This document shows positions 50,601 to 58,225 of a stretch of 64,000 nt of DNA, piece by piece (positions within the stretch are counted from its first letter, which is position 1; each line of letters begins with the position of its first letter). The notes beneath the pieces are model-generated. The model was not told where the DNA came from, made no database searches, and saw only the letters and a list, made by a program, of their open reading frames with translations. This DNA is from Burkholderiales bacterium. GTDB lineage: Bacteria > Pseudomonadota > Gammaproteobacteria > Burkholderiales > SG8-41. A program made the position numbers and the translations under genes. The stretch is taken from positions 1,178,381-1,242,380 of the forward strand of contig DATAJS010000010.1 of assembly GCA_036262035.1 (NCBI GenBank), given 5' to 3'.

Positions 50601-51377
50601 CTACCCCAGCATCTTCTGGCCGCCGTCGACGTGGATCGCCGAGCCGGTGATCGCGCCGGCGCGCTCCGAGCACAGGAACACGCAGGCCCACGCCAGCTCG
50701 TCGACGCGCGGCTGCCGCTTGATGGGGTGGGTCTGGCGTGCCTTCTCCGCGCTGAACTCGGGCGTGACGCCCGGATGGGTCTCGTAGTCGCGGACCGTGT
50801 CCATGAACCCCGGGTTGATGTCGTTGACGGTGATGCCGTATTCGCCGAGACCGGTCGCGAGCGACTTGGTGAGCGTGCGCAGCGCGCCTTTCGCCGTGGA
50901 GTGCGGGACGCGCAACCAGCCGCCGCTGTAACCGTCCGGCCCGTTGATGTGGATGATGCGTCCCCAGCCCGCCGCCATCATTCCCGGCGTGAAAGCCTTG
51001 GCGAGGTACCAGGAGGCGGTCAGCTGCTGGTTGAGAAAGAAATGCCAGTCCTCGTTGGACGTCTCGAAGAACGACTTGTGGAGCCGGCGGGCGGCATTGC
51101 TCACGTAGATGTCGACGCGCCCGAAGGTGTCCTCGGCGCGGCGCTTCATCTCTTCGACCGTCGAGAGCTCGCCGGCGACACCCATGACCACGAGCGTCCT
51201 GGCGCCGAGCGCCCGCGCCTCTTTCTCGACGGATTCGGCTTCCTCGCGGTTCGAGCGGCTGTTGATGATGACGTTCGCCCCGCGTGCGGCGAACTCGAGG
51301 ACGATCGCGCGCCCGATGTTGCGGCCCGACCCCGTGACCAGGATCGTTTTGCCCGTGAAGTCCAGTTCCTTGTCCAC
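50601..51377 (-). CDS. SDR-fold protein lacking the catalytic Ser and Tyr
   Basis: The 258-residue protein begins at GTG 51377 with GGAGG 5 bases ahead (VDKELDFTGKTILVTGSG). The Rossmann motif GSGRNIGRA is intact. The catalytic region reads HINGPDGYSGG where Ser is expected, and HSTAKGA where the usual motif is YxxxK. Ser is thus Gly and Tyr is His, while Lys is kept. The C-terminus (ITGSAIHVDGGQ) is normal. Either it uses His as acid/base or it is a binding or regulatory protein. Its stop lies 4 bases from the convergent SDR stop. Confidence 0.82.
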   Translation of the reverse strand: MDKELDFTGKTILVTGSGRNIGRAIVLEFAARGANVIINSRSNREEAESVEKEARALGARTLVVMGVAGELSTVEEMKRRAEDTFGRVDIYVSNAARRLHKSFFETSNEDWHFFLNQQLTASWYLAKAFTPGMMAAGWGRIIHINGPDGYSGGWLRVPHSTAKGALRTLTKSLATGLGEYGITVNDINPGFMDTVRDYETHPGVTPEFSAEKARQTHPIKRQPRVDELAWACVFLCSERAGAITGSAIHVDGGQKMLG

Positions 51378-51491
51378 CCGATCCTCCGTTCCGGTTAATG
51401 CCGCGGCTCCGACGCGCCTTTGCCGACAGGAGCTACCCTTGTGAGATGGTTTATTCTCGCCCCATAGAGTAACGCCTGATAAGGAGGCGCC

Positions 51492-52856
51492 ATGCCCCTC
51501 TCGCAAACCCTCGCTCGATTCGCGAAAGACCTTCGTTACGACGACATACCGCAGCCGATCCGCGAACGGGCAAAACTGCTCATGCTCGACGCGCTCGGCA
51601 TCGCGTTCGCCTCGTCGCAATACGACTTCGCGAAGAAAGCGCTCGCCGGCTTGAGCCGCTTCGGCTCCGGGGAGCACATGGTGATCAATTCCGATCGCAG
51701 GCTTGCCTTGCGCGACGCCGTCACGCTCAACGGCATCCTGGTGCACGGGCTCGATTACGACGACACCTACCTGCCGGGGTCGGTGCATCTGTCGTCGAGC
51801 AGCGTGCCGTGCCTGCTCGGCATCGGCGCGGAAGCGAAGGCGGACGGTCGCGAGCTCGTGACCGCGCTCGTACTGGGACTCGAGTCGGCCGCGCGCGTCG
51901 GCGTCGCCGGCAACGGCGGATTCCAGAAAGTCGGCTTCCATCCGACCGCGATCTGCGGCGCGATGGCGTGCTCGCTGCTCGCGGGGCGGCTGATCGGATT
52001 GGATGTGGAGAAGCTCGCGAACGCGCAGGGCATCGCGCTCTCGCTGGCGAGCGGCACGATGCAGCCGATGCAGGACGGCACGTGGACCAAGCGCCTGCAT
52101 CCGGGCGCGGCGGCCGCGTCGGGCATCACCGCCGCAGGCCTTGCCGAGGGCGGTTTCCTCGGACCGTCGGAAGCGTACGAAGGGCACTTCGGCTTCTACA
52201 ACATCTTCCTCGCCGAGCTGCGCACCGGCGCCGATCCCGCGCTCGCGACCGATCGGCTGGGCGAGCACTGGGAGTTCGCGCGCTCGTCGGTGAAGCTCTA
52301 CCCGGCGTGCCACCAGATGCACGCGTTCATGAACGCGGCGGTCAAGATCGCGAGCGAGCACCGTTTCGCTCCGGAGGACATCGAGCGCGTCGATACGCTG
52401 GTATCCGACATGGCGCGCGAGCTCGTCTGCGAGCCGTCGGCGGCGAAGAAGCGGCCGGATTCGAGCTACGCGGCGCAATTCAGCCTGCCGTACGGCGTCG
52501 CGGCGGCGCTCACGCGCAAGCGCTTCGGCCTCGCCGAGATCGAAGAGCCCGCGTACACCGACGCGAAGTTGCTCGAGCTCACGCAGAAAGTGCGCTACGA
52601 GGTCGATCCCAACTCGGGTTTCCCCAGGAAGCGCGCGGGCGAAGTGATCGTGACGCTGAAGAACGGCACGACGCTGCGGGAGCGCAACGAGATCGTTCCC
52701 GAGGAGCCGGCGAGCGCCGAATCGATCGTGCGCAAGTTCTTCGCGAACACCGAGCTCCCGATCGGCCGCCCGCGTGCCGAGCAAATCAGGGACGCGGTGC
52801 TGGGGCTCGACGAGCAGCGCGACGTGCAGGCGCTGACGGGGTTGCTTGCGGGCTAG
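51492..52856 (+). CDS. MmgE/PrpD family protein
   Basis: The 454-residue protein matches the MmgE/PrpD (2-methylcitrate dehydratase-like) fold: RAKLLMLDALGIAFASSQYD near residue 27, the active-site region GLDYDDTYLPGSVHLSS near residue 85, and KLYPACHQMHAFMNA near residue 272. Family members dehydrate 2-methylcitrate or isomerise related acids such as cis-aconitate (itaconate synthesis). The context (SDRs, carboxylate carriers) fits organic-acid catabolism, but no methylcitrate synthase is nearby. GGAGG precedes the ATG. It is divergent from the SDR at 50601. Confidence 0.9.
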   Translation: MPLSQTLARFAKDLRYDDIPQPIRERAKLLMLDALGIAFASSQYDFAKKALAGLSRFGSGEHMVINSDRRLALRDAVTLNGILVHGLDYDDTYLPGSVHLSSSSVPCLLGIGAEAKADGRELVTALVLGLESAARVGVAGNGGFQKVGFHPTAICGAMACSLLAGRLIGLDVEKLANAQGIALSLASGTMQPMQDGTWTKRLHPGAAAASGITAAGLAEGGFLGPSEAYEGHFGFYNIFLAELRTGADPALATDRLGEHWEFARSSVKLYPACHQMHAFMNAAVKIASEHRFAPEDIERVDTLVSDMARELVCEPSAAKKRPDSSYAAQFSLPYGVAAALTRKRFGLAEIEEPAYTDAKLLELTQKVRYEVDPNSGFPRKRAGEVIVTLKNGTTLRERNEIVPEEPASAESIVRKFFANTELPIGRPRAEQIRDAVLGLDEQRDVQALTGLLAG

Positions 52857-52865
52857 AAAGCACTC

Positions 52866-53053
52866 AACCGCAGAGGACGCAGAGGACGCAGAGGAAGGTC
52901 AAAGGCGGTTGCAGCGTCGTCATTCCCGCGAAGGCGGGAATCCATTTCGAGCCGTTGGACGTCAAAATGGATTCCCGATCCTTCCGCTACCGCGGGTCGG
53001 GAATGACGATCCTTGTCGCTTTTCCTCTGCGCGCCTCTGCGTCCTCTGCGGTT
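52866..53053. repeat. Nested composite palindrome of about 188 bp
   Basis: Outer arms AACCGCAGAGGACGCAGAGG (52866-52885) and the exact complement (53034-53053) enclose two inverted GTCATTCCCG modules. The left module is doubled (GGACGCAGAGGACGCAGAGG). It occupies the space between the convergent MmgE/PrpD and Bug genes; the same modules appear at 22600-22726. Confidence 0.9.
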
Positions 53054-53068
53054 GATAACGCTTTCGAC

Positions 53069-54031
53069 TTACTCCACCTTCGCCGCCGACGCCTTGATGA
53101 TCGGCGCCCAGCGGCCGATCTCTTCCTTCACGAACGCGCGGTACTCCTCGGGCGGCTTCAGGTCGGCTTCCATCGAGAGCGTATGCAGCTTCTGCTGCAT
53201 CTCGGCGCTGCGCGCGATCTTCGCGCTCTCGTCGTACAGCTTCTGCACGATCGCTTTCGGCGTCTTCGCCGGCACTTCGATGCCGTGCCAGTTGAGCGCC
53301 TCGTAGCCCGGCACGGCGCTCGCGATCGGCGGCACGTTCGGCAGCATCGCGGAAGGCTTCGCGCTCGTCACGCCGAGCACGCGGATCTTGCCGGTGTTCG
53401 CCTGCGTCAGCGCGGTCGCGACCGCCATCATTCCGTAATCGACTTCGCCCACGAGCACGCCGGTCAGCGCGGGCGCGCCGCCTTTGTAAGGCACGTGCAC
53501 GACCTTGATCTTCGCCATGTGGTTCATCATCTCGGCGAAGATGTGCGCCGACGCGCCGATGCCCTGCGACGCATAGCGCAGCGTGCCGGGCTTGGCTTTC
53601 GCCTGCTCGACGAGCGCCTTGATGCTCGTCAAGGGCGACGACGCCGGCACCACCAGCGCGAGCGGAAAGGTCACCCACAGCCCGACGTGCTCGAAATCGC
53701 GCATCACGTCGTACGGCAGCTTGGGATAGAGCGCCGGCGCGAACACCATGGTGCCGACCGAGCCCAGCAGCAGGGTATGGCCGTCGGGCTGCGCCTTCGC
53801 GACGATCTCGGTGGCGACGGTGCCGCCCGCCGCGGGGCGGTTCTCGATGATCACCGGCTGGCCGAGCGCCTGCGCGAGGCGCTCGCCCATGATGCGCGAG
53901 AGCACGTCCGCCGAGCCGCCGGGGGCGAAGCCGACCACGATGCGCAGGGCGCGCGTCGGGTACGGCTGGGCGGGGGTGGGTGTAGCGAAGAATGCGGCGA
54001 TCAACGCCGCGACCAACGAAATGTTACGCAA
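53069..54031 (-). CDS. Bug/TctC-family periplasmic binding protein
   Basis: The 320-residue receptor starts at TTG 54031 with GGAGAGGAGG ahead. The signal peptide is LRNISLVAALIAAFFATPTP with AQ-P cleavage. The ligand loop is canonical (GFAPGGSADVLSR), with ENRPAAGGTVATE and QPDGHTLLL; the second lobe has PYKGGAPALTGVLVG. ENRPAAGG in place of DNRPGAGG is a small departure. It is divergent from the gluconate-dehydrogenase-like pair at 54103, so a shared control region of about 70 bases is likely, and its ligand may be a sugar acid. Confidence 0.91.
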   Translation of the reverse strand: MRNISLVAALIAAFFATPTPAQPYPTRALRIVVGFAPGGSADVLSRIMGERLAQALGQPVIIENRPAAGGTVATEIVAKAQPDGHTLLLGSVGTMVFAPALYPKLPYDVMRDFEHVGLWVTFPLALVVPASSPLTSIKALVEQAKAKPGTLRYASQGIGASAHIFAEMMNHMAKIKVVHVPYKGGAPALTGVLVGEVDYGMMAVATALTQANTGKIRVLGVTSAKPSAMLPNVPPIASAVPGYEALNWHGIEVPAKTPKAIVQKLYDESAKIARSAEMQQKLHTLSMEADLKPPEEYRAFVKEEIGRWAPIIKASAAKVE

Positions 54032-54102
54032 TGTGGACCTCCTCTCCTCCGAACACCCCCCGGTGTGTCTAAACTACCGCATCAAGCAAAGGAGGAGCAA
54101 AG

Positions 54103-54744
54103 ATGGGGGATTACGCCTACGCCTACCTCACGCCCGCTGAGGTCCGCTTTCTGGACGCCGCCGTCGAGCGGCTGATTCCGACCGACGAGCTCGGCCCCGG
54201 CGGCCGGGACGCAGGCTGCGCCTGTTACATCGATCGCCAGCTTTCGAGCCCGTGGGGCTCGCACGGCCGCAACTATCGCAGCGGCCCGTGGCCCGAAGGC
54301 ACGCCCGAGCAGGGTTTCCAGTCGCGCTTCACGCCGGCGGAGATCTATCGCATCGCGATCCGCGAGATCACCGATCACTGCGTCGCCAGGTTCGAGAAGC
54401 CTTTCGATCAGCTCGCGGCGGCGAAGCAGGAAGAGATCCTGAAAGCGCTGGAGAAAGGCGAGATCGAGCTGCCGTCGCTGTCCTCGAAGCTCTTCTTCGA
54501 CATGCTCTGGCGCAACACCGAGGAAGGCTACTTCGCCGATCCGATGTACGGCGGCAACCGCGACAAGGTGGGCTGGAAGCTGATCGGCTTCCCGGGCGTG
54601 CCTTCGGGCGCGTACAGGGAGCACCTCGGCAATCCGGCGCTCTACAACGCCGAGCCGATCAGCATACTCGACATCCAGACCCGGGCCGTCGAGCCCGACG
54701 CGAACGGTTTCGCGAAGCACGTCATGATCAAGAGGGAGAAATAA
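54103..54744 (+). CDS. Gluconate 2-dehydrogenase subunit 3 family protein
   Basis: The 213-residue protein matches the small subunit of membrane-bound FAD-GMC dehydrogenases: LTPAEVRFLDAAVERLIPTD at the start, FFDMLWRNTEEGYFADPMYG near residue 130, and WKLIGFPG with a terminal SILDIQTRAV. In gluconate dehydrogenases this subunit usually bears a Tat signal and escorts the flavoprotein to the periplasm. No such signal is present here, so export is doubtful or needs another route. The start of the GMC gene follows 2 bases after the stop. Confidence 0.9.
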   Translation: MGDYAYAYLTPAEVRFLDAAVERLIPTDELGPGGRDAGCACYIDRQLSSPWGSHGRNYRSGPWPEGTPEQGFQSRFTPAEIYRIAIREITDHCVARFEKPFDQLAAAKQEEILKALEKGEIELPSLSSKLFFDMLWRNTEEGYFADPMYGGNRDKVGWKLIGFPGVPSGAYREHLGNPALYNAEPISILDIQTRAVEPDANGFAKHVMIKREK

Positions 54745-54746
54745 GA

Positions 54747-56513
54747 ATGAGCGCGATCAAGATGAAACCGGTCGACGCGGTCGTCGTCGGCAGCGGCGTG
54801 GTCGGCTCGATCATGTCGATGGAGCTCGCGAACGCGGGACTGAAGGTGCTGTGCCTGGAGCGCGGCCGCATGATCGACCCCAAGAACGACTTCGTCGCGC
54901 CCCAGGTGCACGACGAGCTCAAGTTCGATCGTCACAGCGACATCTTCCAGAACCTCTCGCGCGAGACGATCACCTTCCGCAACAACTCGGGCCAGACCGC
55001 GCTGCCGATGCGCGAGATGGGCTCGTTCAAGCCGGGGGAGATGGTCGGCGGCACCGCCGCGCACTGGGGCGGCAACGCGCGGCGCTTCCTGCCGCACGAC
55101 TTCGAGCTGCGCAGCAAGATCGTCGAGCGCTACGGCGCGGGCTTCCTGCCCGAGGACGCGACGATCCAGGACTGGGGCGTGACGTGGGACGAGATCGAGC
55201 CGTACTACGACATGTTCGAGCAGATCTACGGCGTCGGCGGTAAAGCGGGGAACATCGAAGGCGAGATCCAGGCCGGCGGCAATCCCCACGAAGGCCCGCG
55301 CTCGCGCGAGTTTCCGAATCCGCCGACGTGCCGCACGCCGCAGGGCGAGATCTTCGCGCAGGCCGCGAGGGAGCTCGGCTATGCGCCGTTCCAGGGACCG
55401 GCGGCGGCGATGACGCGCGACTTCCAGAACCTCTACAAGGTGATGATGCTCGAGTGCCATCGCGGCGGCTTCTGCTCGAGCCACGTGTGCTCGCAGGGCG
55501 CGAAGGCGAATCCCTTGAGCGCGGTGCTGCCGGCGCTCTACAAGCAGCCGGACTTCGAGCTGCGGCCGCTGTGCAACGTCATTCGCGTCAACACCGATTC
55601 GACCGGCAGGAAGGCGACCGGCGTCACCTACATCGACGCGCGCGGCCGCGAGGTCGAGCAGCCGGCGGACATCGTCGTGCTCGGCACGTACTGCTTCAAC
55701 AACACGCGCCTGCTGCTCCTCTCGGGCATCGGCACGCCGTACGATCCGCAGAGCGGCCGCGGCGTCGTCGGGCGCAACTACTCGTACCAGACCGGCGGCC
55801 GCGTGCACGCGTTCTTCGACGACCGCGAGTTCAACCCGTTCATCGGCGGCGGGCAGGTGAACACTTCGATCGACGAGCTCAACGGCGACGTGATCGACCG
55901 CGGTCCGCTCGGCTTCGTCGGCGGCGCGTACATCAACATGCCGAACCCCGGCGCTTCGCCCATCAAGTCCAAGCAGGTGCCGCACGGCACGCCGCGCTGG
56001 GGCGGCGAGTGGAAGAAGGCGGTCGCGCAGCACTATCGCCGCAATCTGGGCGTCCACATCCACGGCTCGTGCATGAGCTACAAGCAGCACTATCTCGATC
56101 TGGACCCGACCTACAAGGACGCGTACGGGCTGCCGCTGCTGCGCATGACCTTCGACTGGCACGAGAACGAGCGCAAGATGCTCACGTGGATGAACGAGAA
56201 GTGCGTCGAGATCGCGAAGGCGATGAAGCCGTCGAAGATCGACGTGCGCCCGGTGCCGAAGAAGTACAGCATCATCCCTTACCAGAGCACGCACAACATC
56301 GGCGGTGCGGTGATGGGCGCCGACCCGTCGACGAGCGTCGTCAACAAGTATCTCCAGTCGTGGGACGTGCCGAACCTCTTCGTCGTCGGCGGCAGCTCGT
56401 TCCCGCAGAACCCGGCGCAGGGCCCGACCGCGACCATCGGCATGCTCGCGTGCTGGGCAGCCGACGGCATCAAGGAGGTTTACCTCAAGAAGCCCGGCGT
56501 ATCGATGGTCTGA
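54747..56513 (+). CDS. GMC-family flavoprotein, gluconate 2-dehydrogenase-like large subunit
   Basis: The 588-residue GMC oxidoreductase has the FAD-binding motif DAVVVGSGVVGSIMSMELAN near residue 10, GEMVGGTAAHWGGNARR near residue 97, and the C-terminal NPAQGPTATIGMLA region that carries the catalytic site of the family. It oxidises a sugar acid or polyol and passes electrons onward. The third, cytochrome c subunit of classical gluconate dehydrogenases is not adjacent. It forms a two-gene operon with the subunit 3 gene. A perfect palindrome begins 7 bases beyond the stop. Confidence 0.92.
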   Translation: MSAIKMKPVDAVVVGSGVVGSIMSMELANAGLKVLCLERGRMIDPKNDFVAPQVHDELKFDRHSDIFQNLSRETITFRNNSGQTALPMREMGSFKPGEMVGGTAAHWGGNARRFLPHDFELRSKIVERYGAGFLPEDATIQDWGVTWDEIEPYYDMFEQIYGVGGKAGNIEGEIQAGGNPHEGPRSREFPNPPTCRTPQGEIFAQAARELGYAPFQGPAAAMTRDFQNLYKVMMLECHRGGFCSSHVCSQGAKANPLSAVLPALYKQPDFELRPLCNVIRVNTDSTGRKATGVTYIDARGREVEQPADIVVLGTYCFNNTRLLLLSGIGTPYDPQSGRGVVGRNYSYQTGGRVHAFFDDREFNPFIGGGQVNTSIDELNGDVIDRGPLGFVGGAYINMPNPGASPIKSKQVPHGTPRWGGEWKKAVAQHYRRNLGVHIHGSCMSYKQHYLDLDPTYKDAYGLPLLRMTFDWHENERKMLTWMNEKCVEIAKAMKPSKIDVRPVPKKYSIIPYQSTHNIGGAVMGADPSTSVVNKYLQSWDVPNLFVVGGSSFPQNPAQGPTATIGMLACWAADGIKEVYLKKPGVSMV

Positions 56514-56519
56514 GAAATC

Positions 56520-56559
56520 GGGGTCAGGTCCACATTTTCGGAAATGTGGACCTGACCCC
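56520..56559. repeat. Perfect 18-bp palindrome (GGGGTCAGGTCC family)
   Basis: GGGGTCAGGTCCACATTT (56520-56537) and its exact complement (56542-56559) around TCGG. It follows the GMC stop and ends 8 bases before the next ATG, so it replaces the expected ribosome site of that gene. Confidence 0.92.
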
Positions 56560-56567
56560 ATTTAAAG

Positions 56568-56990
56568 ATGTACGACATCTTTCGCATTCAGCTCGCCGTC
56601 GACATCGTTGCGAAGAGCGGGGCGCCTTCCTCTTCGCGCGATGTCGTGCCTCTGATACGGGCGATACCACACGCGACCATCGTGCCGCACGGCATGCAGG
56701 TGCAGTGGTACGTGAACCAGGAGCAGCCGCACCTTCCCTCCGTCCCGGATTTTCCGGACACCCATCTCGTCTGGGAGGTGCTGTTCAACGGCAGCTCGCC
56801 GTTTCGCGACGCGTCCTATCGCTGCGCGTTGAGAACGACAACCGACGACATGAAGACGCCACTCGTGCATTGCTCGGAAGCGCAGCCGGTCCACGTCGAG
56901 CAGCAGGGAATCTTCACGTACGACGTTCGACTGTCCGATGAGAGCGGCCGTACGATCTCGCTCGAGCACGCGGTGTTGATCGTTTCTTGA
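56568..56990 (+). CDS. Hypothetical protein, 140 residues
   Basis: The product (MYDIFRIQLAVDIVAKSGAP) is soluble and beta-rich, with a C-terminal strand pattern FTYDVRLSDESGR. Two Cys (SYRCALR, VHCSEA) are present. No signal peptide and no recognised domain. The ATG is unusual: a palindrome ends 8 bases before it and no Shine-Dalgarno sequence is visible, so expression may be low or the start may lie elsewhere. The secreted-peptide gene at 56997 follows after 6 bases. Confidence 0.6.
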   Translation: MYDIFRIQLAVDIVAKSGAPSSSRDVVPLIRAIPHATIVPHGMQVQWYVNQEQPHLPSVPDFPDTHLVWEVLFNGSSPFRDASYRCALRTTTDDMKTPLVHCSEAQPVHVEQQGIFTYDVRLSDESGRTISLEHAVLIVS

Positions 56991-56996
56991 GCGCCC

Positions 56997-57269
56997 ATGG
57001 TTGCGCGCAGCCTGCTCGTTCTGCTTGCCGCGCTCGCGCTGTCGACGGCGGTGTCGGCCGCGGAGCCGCAGGCGCCCGCGCCGCCATCCGATCAACGCCG
57101 CGCGCAGCCCGAGACCGAGCGGCTCTCGCCCAGGCCGCGCGTGGGACCCGTCATGAGCAATCGCTGCTATACCGTCGCCGCGAACTGCATCCTGAGCGAC
57201 TCGCAGCCGCGCGATTCGAAGTGCTGGTGCGCGACGCCTTTCGGCCCGTCTTACGGCACCGCCAGGTAG
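56997..57269 (+). CDS. Small secreted Cys-containing protein
   Basis: The 90-residue product has a Sec signal (MVARSLLVLLAALALSTAVS, cleavage near AA-EP), then a Pro-rich linker (PQAPAPPSDQ) and a C-terminal knob with four Cys (NRCYTVAANCILSD and SKCWCATPFGPSYG). Two disulfides are possible. CWCATPFGPSYG resembles motifs in short periplasmic proteins of unknown role in betaproteobacteria. It sits close behind a hypothetical gene and ends at a half-palindrome. Confidence 0.65.
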   Translation: MVARSLLVLLAALALSTAVSAAEPQAPAPPSDQRRAQPETERLSPRPRVGPVMSNRCYTVAANCILSDSQPRDSKCWCATPFGPSYGTAR

Positions 57270-57280
57270 AAATCCGAAAT

Positions 57281-57300
57281 CCGGGTCAGAGTCATATTTC
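57281..57300. repeat. Single arm of the GGGTCAGAGTCA palindrome
   Basis: CCGGGTCAGAGTCATATTTC matches the left arm of 10655-10697. The opposite arm is missing. It lies between the secreted-peptide and cupin genes. Confidence 0.75.
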
Positions 57301-57319
57301 GACAGGGGGAGAAGAGCGC

Positions 57320-57667
57320 ATGCGCATCCACAACCTGTACGCCGACGCGAACGGCGAGTCGCACTTCCGCGACATCGAGATCGAATGGGCCGAGGAGCGG
57401 CGCGGCAGCAAGCTGTCGAAACGGCTGCCCGCCAACGGCGTCATCTTTCGCGAGACGGTGGCCGAGTACGACCTCGACTGGCATCCCGCGCCGCGGCGCC
57501 AGTACATCGTCAACCTCGACGCCGGCGTGCGCATCACGGCGAGCGACGGCGAGAGCCGCGTCATCAGCGCCGGCGAGATCATCCTGGTCGAGGACACCAC
57601 CGGCAAAGGCCATCTGTCGCAGGGTCTCGGGCAGATGCGCCACAGCCTCTTCATTCCGCTGGAATAA
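57320..57667 (+). CDS. Small cupin-domain protein
   Basis: The 115-residue protein is a single-domain cupin. The first motif region is DWHPAPRRQYIVNLDAGVRI (residues about 54-73) and the second is GEIILVEDTTGKGHLSQ (about 91-107), with His in both as likely metal ligands. The ending HSLFIPLE is typical of the short EDTTGKGH cupin group whose substrates are unknown. GGGGGAGAAGAG precedes the ATG. A strong terminator follows at 57761. Confidence 0.82.
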   Translation: MRIHNLYADANGESHFRDIEIEWAEERRGSKLSKRLPANGVIFRETVAEYDLDWHPAPRRQYIVNLDAGVRITASDGESRVISAGEIILVEDTTGKGHLSQGLGQMRHSLFIPLE

Positions 57668-57752
57668 AGGTCCACACCGCTGGTCGGCGCGGCCTGAAGG
57701 CCGCACCTCCCCGCGTGAAAGCGCGCTTAGGCGCCTGGCGGCGCTACATCCA
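57666..57752. repeat. Dispersed repeat of about 87 bp with two hairpins, copy 2
   Basis: It matches 7011-7097 (CCGCTGGTCGGCGCGGCCTG, GGCCGCACCTCCCCGCG, GGCGCTACAT). It directly follows the cupin stop, as copy 1 follows tctA. Confidence 0.8.
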
Positions 57753-57760
57753 ATTAAAAA

Positions 57761-57785
57761 GGCGGGCACTCGGGCCCGCCCTTTT
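57761..57785 (+). terminator. Bidirectional rho-independent terminator
   Basis: The stem GGCGGGC/GCCCGCC (57761-57767, 57774-57780) with loop ACTCGG is followed by CTTTT and preceded by AAAAA. It can stop the cupin transcript rightward and the Lys-rich gene transcript leftward. Confidence 0.85.
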
Positions 57786-57791
57786 GTTGCG

Positions 57792-57826
57792 AGGGTCCGA
57801 CCCCGGCTTCTTCGGGGTCGGACCCT
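57792..57826. repeat. Perfect 14-bp hairpin (GGGTCCGACCCC)
   Basis: AGGGTCCGACCCCG and its complement flank GCTTCTT. It resembles the GGGGTCAGGTCC palindromes in layout (G-rich left arm, short loop, next to a gene end) but has a different sequence. It lies 13 bases from the stop of the Lys-rich gene. Confidence 0.85.
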
Positions 57827-57839
57827 GGTTTTACCCGCG

Positions 57840-58127
57840 TTACTTCGCCGGCGGCGGCATATCGGGCTTGCTCTCGCTCACGCCGCTGGGATCGGTCGTC
57901 TTGCGGTTGTCGATGATCTCCTTGGTCTTCTTCTTGGTCTTCTTGGCCGCGCGCTTGGTCTTCTCCTTGGCGTTGTGGGCCTTCTCCTTCACGTATTCCT
58001 TCGCCTTCTCGGTCTTGGTCTCGGCTTTCGGCTGGTCGGCCGGGACGGTGGTCGTGTCGGCGGCGAGCACCGGCAGGGACGACAGGACGAGGCTGCCCGC
58101 GAACATCGCGATGACGATAGACTTCAT
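57840..58127 (-). CDS. Small secreted Lys-rich helical protein
   Basis: The 95-residue protein has a Sec signal (MKSIVIAMFAGSLVLSSLPV, cleavage at LAA-DT). The mature part is a Lys/Glu/Ala helix (KTEKAKEYVKEKAHNAKEKT, then KRAAKKTKKKTKEII) with a Pro-rich tail. The heptad-like spacing is reminiscent of LEA-like or periplasmic stress proteins. The function is unknown. GGAGAAACC precedes the ATG. Two hairpins end the transcript. Confidence 0.75.
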   Translation of the reverse strand: MKSIVIAMFAGSLVLSSLPVLAADTTTVPADQPKAETKTEKAKEYVKEKAHNAKEKTKRAAKKTKKKTKEIIDNRKTTDPSGVSESKPDMPPPAK

Positions 58128-58225
58128 GTGGGTTTCTCCTTTAGAACAAGTTGGAATAATTGAAGCGGCGGTGCTCCAGGCTACCCTCTGCCAGAACCGT
58201 GCCGCTCGTTTGTGGGGGATTTGTG

